A stretch of DNA of 46,596 nt from an uncultured Erysipelotrichaceae bacterium (lineage in GTDB: Bacteria > Bacillota_I > Bacilli_A > RFN20 > CAG-826). The stretch spans positions 1-46,596 of the forward strand of contig CADBXE010000010.1 in the NCBI GenBank assembly GCA_902798595.1, in the 5' to 3' direction. Both the position numbers and the translations under genes were made by a program. Positions 7,802 through 16,100 of this stretch are shown in pieces (within the stretch, counting starts at the first letter, position 1; each line of letters opens with the position of its first letter). The notes beneath the pieces were generated by a model. The model was not told where the DNA came from. It searched no databases and saw only the letters and a program-made list of their open reading frames with translations.

Positions 7802-8639
7802 ATTTCTCAATAATCAATTTGATTGCTTTGCCATCCGTAAGCCAGCCAATCTTCTTTTCTTGGAAGGTTTTATCCTCTTTTACAAAGTTGAAATCCTTTA
7901 ATAATTGAGTAACTCCTCCTAGATATTTCCGAGCTGGAGAGAAAGTTACTTCATATTCTTTTGTGCCATTAACAACTACTTTAACATCATGTTTGTTTTC
8001 ATTGTTTTCAAGCTTGTTAACTATTGTTGATGGTATTGAAATAATACGTGCTCTTATATCGTTGGCAGTAACCATTTTAAAAACGTAATCTTTAGTTTCA
8101 TCATCTTCCATTGAGACTTCTTTAAAATCAGAATCTCTATTCATAAATTCGGATAAAGCAACACCACTAAATACTGGCATGTAACTGAAGCCAATTCCTT
8201 TGTCGATTAAAATCGACACTAAGTCCAAACCATCAATAACAATGACCGGACGATGAGGATCCTTTGTTAAAGCTTCATTCTTAGCCTTGTCGCTAACATG
8301 TGAGGTTGTTATAAACAAGCCCTTTTCATTCGTTAGCAAAGTTCCACGAAGAGCATCTATCTTTTCTGGAGGCATTGTAGTAGATGGTTTATAACGTTTG
8401 GCTTGTACTTTGTATTTGACAAAGTCGTTATTATTTAATTCAACAAGCCCATTCTTAACTGCTTTTAAATCAATACCACCGTCGCCACTTTTAGATGTCA
8501 CCTCAACTTCAGACAATCCAATCGATTCTAAAAATGGTTTTAAAAATTCTTCGAAATCATAGCCGGTTTCAAATTGATGATAAAATTCATCAAGGATTCT
8601 GCCGAGTTCAGCTTTGCTTAATTCTTTAATTGTCCTCAT
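7800..8639 (-). CDS. Mrr-like restriction endonuclease (PD-(D/E)XK)
   Basis: A 279-aa protein. Residues 50-81 carry the Mrr_cat pattern: KSGDGGIDL with Asp57, then QAKRY with Gln79 and Lys81, the D...QxK version of the PD-(D/E)XK nuclease core. LRGTL...GLFITTSHVS follows, as is usual in Mrr proteins. Mrr-type enzymes cut DNA, often methylated DNA. The C-terminal 110 residues form a separate unrecognised domain that may recognise DNA. Its ATG overlaps the end of the upstream endonuclease gene by 4 nt, so it is the last gene of a three-gene operon. It could be a second nuclease of the system or a methyl-dependent partner; the specificity is unknown. Confidence 0.85.
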   Translation of the reverse strand: MRTIKELSKAELGRILDEFYHQFETGYDFEEFLKPFLESIGLSEVEVTSKSGDGGIDLKAVKNGLVELNNNDFVKYKVQAKRYKPSTTMPPEKIDALRGTLLTNEKGLFITTSHVSDKAKNEALTKDPHRPVIVIDGLDLVSILIDKGIGFSYMPVFSGVALSEFMNRDSDFKEVSMEDDETKDYVFKMVTANDIRARIISIPSTIVNKLENNENKHDVKVVVNGTKEYEVTFSPARKYLGGVTQLLKDFNFVKEDKTFQEKKIGWLTDGKAIKLIIEK

Positions 8640-9325
8640 TGGTTGTCACCGTTATTGTATTTTTCGTCTTCCATCATTTCTTTAATGGCGGGAATGGCCA
8701 TTAATTGTTGGTAGAAGTATTCCATGTTTGCTTTAGCATCCTTTTTGCGTTCTTCAATTATCTCATCGTATGAAATTCCTAATATTTCACACAATTCTTT
8801 TCCTGTCATTACATGCTCAATTTCAAAGGCGTTTTTAAAGCCTTTAACGATTTCTTCTTTGCTAGTTTGATTGAAACAACAAACGTAATAATCGGATACA
8901 AATGGTATTTTGGCACCTATATGGAGGTTGAATCTTTCAAGGTGTTCTTGCTCTCCCCATGCTTTTTTAGTATCAAATGAATCACCATCTTTTAATTCGA
9001 TGATCTTGCAAACTCTTTTTTGCTGAACGACAAAAACTAATAAATCCGGTTCGTTACCATCTAATTTATATGAGCTCTTTTTAAGAATTCTCTTGGTACA
9101 GACATATGTCCCGTTTGGTATTTCGCCATTAGTGACAGCATCGATGTAAACATCCAAATCTGTAATATTTTGTGTTTTAGATAAAATGATCTTTTCTAAT
9201 TCATTCCCGTTCGAGATAACCGTAGATTGGACTTTGGCCATTAATCTTCCCATCTCATCGTTATTAAATACTCTGTTATAACCACCACTAGAGGTGTTGA
9301 CCTTAGCATTACAAATTTTAGCCAT
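8636..9325 (-). CDS. Type II-like restriction endonuclease
   Basis: A 229-aa protein. The pattern EPD (Asp94) followed 16 residues later by IIELKDG (Glu110, Lys112) is a complete PD-(D/E)XK nuclease core, and FDTKKxxGE follows. I believe this arrangement occurs in type II enzymes of the HinfI/HhaII kind, but I cannot confirm a target sequence. It lies 2 nt after the methyltransferase gene and overlaps the Mrr-like gene by 4 nt. The position next to a methylase, with an intact active site, supports the role of cognate restriction enzyme. Confidence 0.75.
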   Translation of the reverse strand: MAKICNAKVNTSSGGYNRVFNNDEMGRLMAKVQSTVISNGNELEKIILSKTQNITDLDVYIDAVTNGEIPNGTYVCTKRILKKSSYKLDGNEPDLLVFVVQQKRVCKIIELKDGDSFDTKKAWGEQEHLERFNLHIGAKIPFVSDYYVCCFNQTSKEEIVKGFKNAFEIEHVMTGKELCEILGISYDEIIEERKKDAKANMEYFYQQLMAIPAIKEMMEDEKYNNGDNQ

Positions 9326-9327
9326 AA

Positions 9328-9999
9328 CTAATCCTCGCCGAATTCAATGTCTCCACCCAAAAAGACTCTTCCTGTTAATTTACAAGCTTCAAAAACGGAA
9401 TAACCTCCCGAAGCAGGGTCAACAACGATGTCACCTTTGGTGGTTACTGATTTAATAAGCTCACTTTGCAAACCTATTGGCTTGGAGTGAGGATGATTCT
9501 TAATTGCTTTTTCTGACCAAACATCTGGAATAGCATGGTTTGTCCAGGTGCTCTTAGCTTTTAATGGTAATTTTTGGACCACCACCAAATATTCGGATTT
9601 TCTTCTAGTTCTATATCCCATCCCTATTTTGGTCTTGTCCCACACAATCATGTCGACGCAACGCAAATCGGTGTTTTTAAACCAAGGATTAACTCCTTCA
9701 ACTAAATGAAATTTATCAACCCATAAGAACAGATAACCGCTTGGGGTCAAGCACCTATTTATTTCTTTAATAAACTTAAGAATTATTTTTTCGTCCATTT
9801 GTGTCAACGAACTTCTATCTTTTCCTCTAGAAACACCTTCGTTTCCGTAGGAAAGCTTATCTAATACGCCACGATATTGAGGATCAAAAAATAAGCACTT
9901 GATAGAGTTGTCTTCTATGTTTTTCAAAAGTACCACTCCATCTATTTTGTTTTTATGGTTTGTCTTTATGTTTAAAGTGCAATTTTCCTTAATACCCAT
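9328..9999 (-). CDS. DNA methyltransferase (N6-adenine or N4-cytosine, beta-type order)
   Basis: A 223-aa DNA methylase. The catalytic motif IV is FFDPQY at residues 38-42 (DPQY in place of the usual DPPY), and the AdoMet-binding motif I, DPASGG, is near 194-199. Catalysis before AdoMet binding is the order of the beta group of amino methyltransferases. A long YGNEG/RGKDRSS segment between 52 and 65 is characteristic of a compact, phage-like subfamily. It is the first gene of the operon and should protect the host DNA against the endonuclease encoded next. AGGT is the only weak ribosome site. A strong promoter lies 35 nt upstream. Confidence 0.88.
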   Translation of the reverse strand: MGIKENCTLNIKTNHKNKIDGVVLLKNIEDNSIKCLFFDPQYRGVLDKLSYGNEGVSRGKDRSSLTQMDEKIILKFIKEINRCLTPSGYLFLWVDKFHLVEGVNPWFKNTDLRCVDMIVWDKTKIGMGYRTRRKSEYLVVVQKLPLKAKSTWTNHAIPDVWSEKAIKNHPHSKPIGLQSELIKSVTTKGDIVVDPASGGYSVFEACKLTGRVFLGGDIEFGED

Positions 10000-10032
10000 T
10001 TACGAAATCCGACCTAACCCAAATGTATACTA

Positions 10033-10061
10033 ATTATATTTCAGGTGGGTTTTATATGCAA
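10033..10061 (-). promoter_or_regulatory. Promoter of the restriction-modification operon
   Basis: Minus-strand TTGCAT (10056-10061), a 17-nt spacer and TATAAT (10033-10038). Its -35 box overlaps the -35 region of the divergent XRE gene promoter, so a single regulator bound here could control both directions. Confidence 0.7.
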
Positions 10062-10080
10062 CGCAGATGTGTATTAAAAT
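10052..10080 (+). promoter_or_regulatory. Promoter of the XRE regulator gene
   Basis: TAAAAT at 10075-10080 with a weak TTATAT at 10052-10057 and a 17-nt spacer. The -10 box ends 6 nt before the ATG, so the mRNA would be leaderless. Confidence 0.45.
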
Positions 10081-10086
10081 GCTCGC

Positions 10087-10398
10087 ATGAGCGTACTAGA
10101 TAAAATAAAGAAATTACAAAAGGAAAGAGGCTGGTCGACTTACAAACTTGCTTACGAAGCAGGATTAACTCAATCGACTTTATCTAACATGTTTGCCAGG
10201 GGAACATGTCCAACGGTTGATACTCTGGAAAGAATTTGTGATGCTTTTGGCATTTCGCTTTCAGAGTTCTTTAACGAAAATGATAAAGTAATTCATGTTT
10301 CTAAGGATGAGCTAGAATTGCTTGATGGTTATCGTTCATTAACAGAAAAAGAAAAAGATGCTGTTAAATCGATGGTTTCAGCATTAAAGCATAAATAG
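10087..10398 (+). CDS. XRE-family helix-turn-helix regulator
   Basis: A 103-aa protein with a Cro/CI-type helix-turn-helix at residues 5-60 (STYKLAYEAGLTQSTLSNM and a second helix with DTLERICDAFGISLSEFF), then a Lys/Glu-rich helical tail. It is divergent from the methylase gene with overlapping promoters, which makes it a likely controller of the restriction-modification operon, although it is longer than most classical C proteins and may simply be a host-type regulator. No Shine-Dalgarno precedes the ATG; the -10 box 6 nt upstream suggests a leaderless transcript. A terminator follows. Confidence 0.85.
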   Translation: MSVLDKIKKLQKERGWSTYKLAYEAGLTQSTLSNMFARGTCPTVDTLERICDAFGISLSEFFNENDKVIHVSKDELELLDGYRSLTEKEKDAVKSMVSALKHK

Positions 10399-10418
10399 TT
10401 AATTTATCCAAATATGAT

Positions 10419-10439
10419 AAGAGGCCTGCCTCTTTTTTT
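10419..10439 (+). terminator. Terminator of the XRE regulator gene
   Basis: The stem AAGAGG/CCTCTT with a CCTG loop is followed by TTTTTTT on the plus strand, 20 nt past the stop codon. Confidence 0.8.
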
Positions 10440-10447
10440 ATTGAACT

Positions 10448-10505
10448 ACTAGAAAACTATTTAAGGTCAAATCGTGTTCTAGTACAAGACAAATAGTTTT
10501 CTAGT
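10448..10505. repeat. Perfect 15-bp inverted repeat
   Basis: Arms ACTAGAAAACTATTT (10448-10462) and its exact complement (10491-10505) flank 28 nt that contain a TTCTAG half-site. No T-run follows on either strand, so this is not a simple terminator. It lies next to the tRNA 3'-end copy and may be a recombinase or regulator site. Confidence 0.75.
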
Positions 10506-10515
10506 TGAATAAAGT

Positions 10516-10537
10516 GTTGCGGAGGGTGGATTTGAAC
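10516..10537 (-). repeat. Partial copy of the tRNA-fMet 3' end (possible attachment site)
   Basis: These 22 nt match tRNA-fMet gene positions 10611-10632 at 21 of 22 bases, covering the T-loop to the acceptor end, then diverge. A truncated tRNA 3' end beside an intact one is the usual mark of an integrative element in a tRNA gene; here the copies are only 95 nt apart, so this would be a remnant. A decayed tandem tRNA is the alternative. Confidence 0.6.
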
Positions 10538-10564
10538 TTACCCAATTTTTTACCAAAAAAGCAT

Positions 10565-10598
10565 GAAAAAAGGCACTTTTTGGTTATTTTAGTGCCTA
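10565..10598 (-). terminator. Terminator after tRNA-fMet
   Basis: The stem AGGCACT/AGTGCCT followed by TTTTTT on the minus strand, 12 nt past the CCA end of the tRNA gene. Confidence 0.8.
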
Positions 10599-10608
10599 AA
10601 TTATCAAT

Positions 10609-10684
10609 TGGTTGCGGAGGGTGGACTTGAACACACCGACCTCCAGGTTATGGGCCTGACGAGCTACCACTGCTCTACTCCGCG
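10609..10684 (-). tRNA. tRNA-fMet (CAT), initiator
   Basis: A 76-nt gene with encoded CCA and anticodon CAT. The C1-A72 mismatch and the A11-U24 pair in the D-stem mark it as a bacterial initiator. The anticodon stem has A29-U41 above two G-C pairs instead of three G-C pairs, a variant known from mycoplasmas. Two features are odd: the anticodon loop is CCCATAA, with C in place of the near-universal U33, and the T-stem 5' strand reads GGTGTG against CCACC, which pairs fully only if one U is bulged. It lies 47 nt downstream of rpsU and is probably transcribed with it. Confidence 0.88.
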
Positions 10685-10731
10685 ATCTCACCGGCTTGGT
10701 TTCCCTTACCGGTATAAAGCTTGTAATTCAA

Positions 10732-10908
10732 TTACTTGCGGTTTTTGCGACGAGCGTTTTCACTCTTCACTTTTCTCTTTAAAGATTTCTTTAAAAAGAA
10801 TTCTCTTTTACGCGCTTCTTGGATGGTACCTGCTTTGTTGACTTGTCTTTTGAATCTACGAAGAGCATCATCTAAGGTTTCGTTTTCACGAACTGAAGTC
10901 TTTGGCAT
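10732..10908 (-). CDS. rpsU: 30S ribosomal protein S21
   Basis: A 58-aa basic protein starting [10 protein letters not shown] and containing [10 protein letters not shown] and the Arg/Lys-rich tail typical of bS21. It is part of the small ribosomal subunit near the 3' end of 16S rRNA and helps mRNA engagement. I chose the ATG at 10908 because AAGGAGGTG sits 6 nt upstream; a GTG three codons earlier would overlap that site. It lies between deoC and tRNA-fMet on the same strand, with its own promoter about 40 nt upstream. Confidence 0.96.
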   Translation of the reverse strand: MPKTSVRENETLDDALRRFKRQVNKAGTIQEARKREFFLKKSLKRKVKSENARRKNRK

Positions 10909-10944
10909 GTATTTCACCTCCTTGAAGCTTTCGCAACGTGTCTA

Positions 10945-10972
10945 TTATTACAAAGTAGTCTAATGAATGCAA
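10945..10972 (-). promoter_or_regulatory. Promoter of rpsU
   Basis: Minus-strand TTGCAT (10967-10972), a 16-nt spacer and TAATAA (10945-10950), about 37 nt before the rpsU start. No terminator is visible between deoC and rpsU, so some read-through is possible. Confidence 0.5.
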
Positions 10973-10981
10973 GTATTATTA

Positions 10982-11620
10982 TTAAATAATTTTCGCACCT
11001 GATGATGTGCCAATGCGGTTAGCACCCGCTTCGACCATGGCAATTAAGTCTTCGTGAGTGCGCACACCACCACTGGCTTTAACACCCATTTCTGGACCAA
11101 CTGTTTCTCTCATGAGTTTGACTGCTTCGACAGTCGCACCACCTGTGGAGAAGCCTGTGCTTGTCTTTACGAAGTCCGCACCTGCGGCTTTCGCGGCTAA
11201 GCATGCACGAACGATTTCATCGTTATTTAATAAGCATGTTTCGATAATAACTTTTAAGATAATGTTATGACCAACGGCTTGTTTGATTTCAAAGATTTCT
11301 TCTCTCACATAGTCATCATGGCCGGCTTTAAGCATGCCAACGTTGATAACCATATCAACTTCGTTAGCGCCTTCTTTAACGGCTAAAACGGCTTCTTCAA
11401 CCTTGGTCTTTGTTAAGTTCATGCCTAAAGGGAAACCAATGACGGTACAGACTTTAACGTCACTACCTTTTAAGCATTCCGCGGCTAATGGGACATAAGC
11501 AGGATTGACACAAACAGACATAAAATCAAATTGTTTGGCTTCTTCACAAAGTTTAATAATTTGTTCTGGAGAGGCATCTTGCTTAAGTAAAGTATGATCA
11601 ATGAGTTTATTGTAATTCAT
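10982..11620 (-). CDS. deoC: Deoxyribose-phosphate aldolase
   Basis: A 212-aa aldolase that splits 2-deoxyribose-5-phosphate into glyceraldehyde-3-phosphate and acetaldehyde in deoxynucleoside breakdown. The Schiff-base Lys152 lies in FVKTSTGF, the helper Lys181 in GVKASGG, and Asp89 in EVDMVINVG, so all catalytic residues are present. Its length is normal for the short bacterial DeoC. A good AAAGGAG precedes the ATG. An extended -10 box (TGCTATAAT) lies 28 nt upstream. No other deo genes are adjacent. Confidence 0.97.
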   Translation of the reverse strand: MNYNKLIDHTLLKQDASPEQIIKLCEEAKQFDFMSVCVNPAYVPLAAECLKGSDVKVCTVIGFPLGMNLTKTKVEEAVLAVKEGANEVDMVINVGMLKAGHDDYVREEIFEIKQAVGHNIILKVIIETCLLNNDEIVRACLAAKAAGADFVKTSTGFSTGGATVEAVKLMRETVGPEMGVKASGGVRTHEDLIAMVEAGANRIGTSSGAKII

Positions 11621-11647
11621 ATACTATGCTCCTTTTGTAAGCATTTT

Positions 11648-11656
11648 ATTATAGCA
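11648..11656 (-). promoter_or_regulatory. Extended -10 promoter element of deoC
   Basis: TGCTATAAT on the minus strand about 28 nt before the deoC ATG. The -35 region is poor, as is usual for extended -10 promoters. Confidence 0.5.
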
Positions 11657-11671
11657 AATAAAGTTACAATT

Positions 11672-11696
11672 AAAAAGACGAGTTTCCTCGCCTTTT
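11672..11696 (-). terminator. Terminator after the 468-aa membrane protein gene
   Basis: The stem AAAGGCGAG/CTCGTCTTT with a GAAA tetraloop, followed by a short T-run on the minus strand, 12 nt past the stop at 11709. Confidence 0.75.
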
Positions 11697-11708
11697 ATTC
11701 ATAAAAGA

Positions 11709-13115
11709 TTATTGTGCTTTTTTATTCTTTGCTTTTTCAGCATTAAGCACTCTTAGTTCATCAACCCAGTTGGTGTCTAAGACTTCTCCTTGGGTCAATT
11801 CATCTTTTTCCATCGCTGCTTTAATGAGTTCTTTGCATCTTCTCACCGATAAGGATGATCTAACTTTGAAGAGTAAAGGCATTTCAGCGTAATTTGGTCT
11901 ATGACCAACATCTTCGATTGGGAAGGTGGAATCTTTGTAGTCTTCTGGGCTTAATGCTAAGTAAACTTTTAAGGTCTTACCAACGAGATAAATCTTCACA
12001 TATTTCTTATCTTTTAAGCGGAATGTTTCACCACCTCTAGATAGTCTTGCTTTGACACCATATGAGAGGATTTCGTTTTTAAGTTCGTTATAGTTAACTT
12101 TTGTTTGTGCTTCAGCGGTAATAATACGCACGAAGAATGGTTGACGTTTATTTCTATTCCAGCCTTCTTCCTCTTCTTCCGCTTGAACGACTTCTTCTGC
12201 TTTTTCTTCCTTTGGAAGAGGTTTTGGATTATCAAGTTGCGGCCAGACAGTTCTAGCAACTTTCCAGAAGTCAATTGTACCAAAGATTACTTTCTTTTCT
12301 TCTTTTACTGGCTTGGGTTCTTCTTTAATTTCTTCCATCATTACGGCAGGTTCTTCTTCAACAACTGGTTCTGGTTCAGGTTCAGCTTCTTTAACTGGTT
12401 CTTCCACCACTGGAGCGGGAGCTGGTTCTTCTTTAACTGTTTCATTACCAACGATAACGACTTTGAATGGTTGGTTCTTGATGAGTTCATCACGAACGAT
12501 TCTTCTAATGTATTCATCATCTTCCTCTTCGTAGACAATTGAAGATGTTTGTTCTTCGACTTTTAGCACACGAGGATTTCTATATGATTCAACGATGGAC
12601 CAGAAATATGAGGCGATTGATAATAAGAAGTAAACTGCACCAAAGAAGATTAAGAGAAGGGTGATGAACATGAGTTCTCTATTTTCTCCAAATGGCTGAC
12701 GGCTATTAACGATGTGCCAATACTTTTGTGAACCAGCGGCGAACAAAAGATAAACCAACAGATTAATAAATGATAAGAAGACACCCCACCAAAGGACTCT
12801 GCGTCTTTTTTTACCTGCGACAATGATTGCGGCAATCAAGAAGATTATCCAGCAAACAATGAGGGCATATAAGAAACAGCTTAAGGCAAAGTAGGCTACG
12901 TTAGCGCTATTAGCATAGCTAAACACAAATAACTGCAAAGTGCTATCAAAATAGTATTTTGCAATGTTTGGGAAACTATTTAAAGCGGCATCACCTGCAC
13001 CTGTTGCCAGATAAGCAAAGATGAATAATGAGGCGAGATAGAGTAAGAATGTTACTCCGGTGAAAGTGAGAAGGATAACTAATCCTCTACTTGTGCGTTT
13101 TCTTGTTTTGTACAT
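11709..13115 (-). CDS. Membrane protein with acidic linker and unknown C-terminal domain
   Basis: A 468-aa protein. Four membrane segments (about residues 13-35, 78-104, 107-129 and 147-170) are followed by a cytosolic or external part: an Asp/Glu cluster near 195-205, a Pro/Glu/Val-rich linker at 225-325, and a compact C-terminal domain at about 330-445 with an ARLSRGGETFRLKDK start and a KTLKVYLALSPEDY core. I have the impression that this C-terminal domain occurs in other gut Bacillota, but I cannot name it. The gene starts 27 nt after the giant surface protein gene ends, with no terminator between, so both are probably co-transcribed. A possible role with that protein is inference. Confidence 0.75.
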   Translation of the reverse strand: MYKTRKRTSRGLVILLTFTGVTFLLYLASLFIFAYLATGAGDAALNSFPNIAKYYFDSTLQLFVFSYANSANVAYFALSCFLYALIVCWIIFLIAAIIVAGKKRRRVLWWGVFLSFINLLVYLLFAAGSQKYWHIVNSRQPFGENRELMFITLLLIFFGAVYFLLSIASYFWSIVESYRNPRVLKVEEQTSSIVYEEEDDEYIRRIVRDELIKNQPFKVVIVGNETVKEEPAPAPVVEEPVKEAEPEPEPVVEEEPAVMMEEIKEEPKPVKEEKKVIFGTIDFWKVARTVWPQLDNPKPLPKEEKAEEVVQAEEEEEGWNRNKRQPFFVRIITAEAQTKVNYNELKNEILSYGVKARLSRGGETFRLKDKKYVKIYLVGKTLKVYLALSPEDYKDSTFPIEDVGHRPNYAEMPLLFKVRSSLSVRRCKELIKAAMEKDELTQGEVLDTNWVDELRVLNAEKAKNKKAQ

Positions 13116-13142
13116 AAATTATTTCTCCTTTTTATGCTAAAA

Positions 13143-16100
13143 CTAATGTCTATATGAGAAGCCCCTACTGATTTCTGGGGTAAAGATTGTTTCTAAACCA
13201 CTGGTGTTCCATTGATTTAAGAGGCCCAAATAGTGAACGAAGATGTTTGAGCAGCCTTCAAAAACATTTGTGCCAAATCCTGAAGAAGTTAATGTTGCGG
13301 ACACCACTAATGTTGAAAGGCTGTTACAAGCGGTAAAAGCGTAATCACCAACGGTTTGCATTTTTAAACCTAGATGAACGTAATATAAGGACCAGCAGCC
13401 TTCAAACGCTGATTCGCCAATGCTTTCAACATTTTTTAGAATAACTTTGCTAAGCATTCTATCTTGAAGGAAGGCGTACTCACCAATTGATTTGAGAGTA
13501 TCTGGGAAAGTCACTGTTTCTAGATTTTCGCAATCATAGAAAGCTTCATCGCCAAGTATCTCAATGTTGCCTTCAATTCTCACTTCTTTTAACGAATCGC
13601 AATCCTCGAAGGCTTGGTCTAGAATATCGCCATTTGTCTTGATGATGAGATTTTCAACAGTCAAGACTTCATCAAGCGTAAATGCTTTGATATCGTAATT
13701 GCCTGTTAAAGTGAGTGTTTTGAAGGAAACCGGCACTTCGCTAGAATCATCGCCGAACAACGATATAATTGCTGACGCTGAACCTGATTGTCCCACAACA
13801 TATGGAATTGTTAAGGAGGTCAGATTATCGCAGCCTTTAAATACGTAATCGTCAATAGTATTGACGGAATCAGGAACATAAATAGTTGTAAGGCCTCTAC
13901 AACCCGCTAAAGCTTCAACCTCAATATCTGTTGTCACATTCGAAATAATAAACTCTCTGAGTGAGTGACAGTTTTTAAATGAACAATCGCCAATTATTTG
14001 AGCGTTAATAACGCTAACGTAAGCCAAACTATAGCAGTTTTCAAAAGCGTTATTGCCAAGATATAGCATTTCATTATCTTCCATGTAGAAGGTCACTAAG
14101 GAAGCACAATCCTTGAAGGCGTTATCTCCAATTTTTGTTACCTTTCTTGGAATGCTAACTGCTTGCAATGAATGGCAACCTTCAAACGCTGAATCTTTGA
14201 TAGCGATTGATTGAGAAGAACTATCGAAACGGATATTGATTAAACCACTGCCAGCAAAGGCATTGTTGCCAATCTCAACCACACTGCCTGAGATGACAAA
14301 TGAAGTGATTGATTGACAGTTTTCAAAAGCGTTATTGCCAATGCTTGTGATGTTCTTTGGTACCACAACTGTTTCAATGTTTTTGCAATTTGCAAAAGAA
14401 TTACTTGAAATAGCATTACCACTTGTTAAGGCAACGGTCTTTAATGTTTCAGGAACATAATCGGTGCTTTGGTTAGAAGAAGCGGCGCCAAAGATATAAC
14501 CGAGATATGTATTAGTGGTTCTTGTACCACCGATAAATGGAAGTGTAATTGATTTTAGTGAGGATGGCATACCATCTAACTCATAAATACGACCTGTAGA
14601 AACATCGAGATATTCATCGCCTGGTGTACTACTATCAGGTTCGCCATCACCATATGCAAACGGGATAATTCCTGCAGATTCCCAAGTGTCGCCATTTTTA
14701 TAGAAAGTTTCACCACTAACGGTATTGATATAGGTATCACCATCATCACCAATAGCAGGATCAGGATCAGTTGTGTCATATAACACGTTATCGATAGTAG
14801 TCACCACTCTCCAACCAATTTGACACATAAAGGCGCCTTTACCAATGGAAGTAACTGTATTAGGAATAACGATGTTTTCAATACCGCCACAGCCACTGAA
14901 AGCATAATCGCCAATAGCTTCTAAAGCGTATGCTTGACGTAAGTCAACATACTGCAAACTATAACAATTTTCAAAGGCGTTATCGCCGATAGAAATAAGG
15001 TCTATTGGTGCGATAAATGATGTAAGTTCATAACAGTTTTTAAAAGCGTTATCGCCAATGCTTTCAACGATACCCAGGAAGTTAATTGTTTGTAAACCAT
15101 TAACATCTTCAAAGGCACCGCTTACTAAGTTGACATCTTCTGTAATTGTGACATTACTAATGTTATATGGAATACCATTATTACTGAAAATCATGAATGT
15201 ATAGCCAAAACGAGAGAAGTGTTCTTTGATATTGTCTAATGACACCCAACCAGCATTTTGCTTTTTGAATACATCACCAGTATTAGTGTTGAGATAATTA
15301 TTACCAATTTCACCGAGAGCTGAATCTGGATTAGAAGTACCAACAAGGATGTTTTGACCTAAGGTATCTTCTGTATACCATTTGCCGTCACATCTTCTAA
15401 GTAATTCGCCAGTGTTGGTATTGATGTACAAGTCATTTTCATTGCCCATAACTGTTGGAGCATAAACATCATATGTATTTGCATCGATATAAAGGAGATA
15501 GGAATAGCATGATGATGTTGGCGTACCATAGCCACCTTGAGTATCAAAATATGATGATTGAGCGACATAACCTGTATCATCGTTGCCAATCCAATAATGA
15601 CCGTTACTACCGATATATGGAAGAGCAAAGCCAGTATCACCAGTGTAGTCTTCGTATTCTATAGAATACTCATTGACCATTCCGACCCTATAAGCTCTAT
15701 TATCTACGATTGACCAAAGGATGGTGCCTTCTGGTAATGAGGCAATATAATCATCCATTGTGTAGTTATTCATAGCATCTAAATAATCTGGGTCCATTTC
15801 CATCCAAATTGTTGTGGTACTTGGATTTGTCTTAATATTGCCGGTAGGTGTGGATTCATAATGCCAGTTGTTTTGATCAGCATCATAAGCCACGATATAG
15901 AAATCGTTTGTTGAGATATCGATATAGTATTCCCATGGATTTGGTTCTCCAGTTGGAGCACCTGCATCACCAATTGGGCGAACTTGATAAAGATTGTTTG
16001 TTGGTGCGGCAATGCCTAAATCAGCACCGTTGAACCACCATGTATGAGTAGAACTATCAACATATGGAAGAGCATAACCTGAATCACCAGTGTATGTATC

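Noticed and set aside
8636..9999. Assignment of a GANTC (HinfI-like) specificity to the restriction-modification pair
   Set aside because: The endonuclease motif only loosely recalls that group, and the methylase is much shorter than M.HinfI and has DPQY; the target cannot be read from the sequence.
12105..12542. 145-codon plus-strand frame opposite the acidic linker of the 468-aa membrane protein
   Set aside because: It is the antisense of Glu/Lys/Pro codons, giving a Phe-rich nonsense protein.
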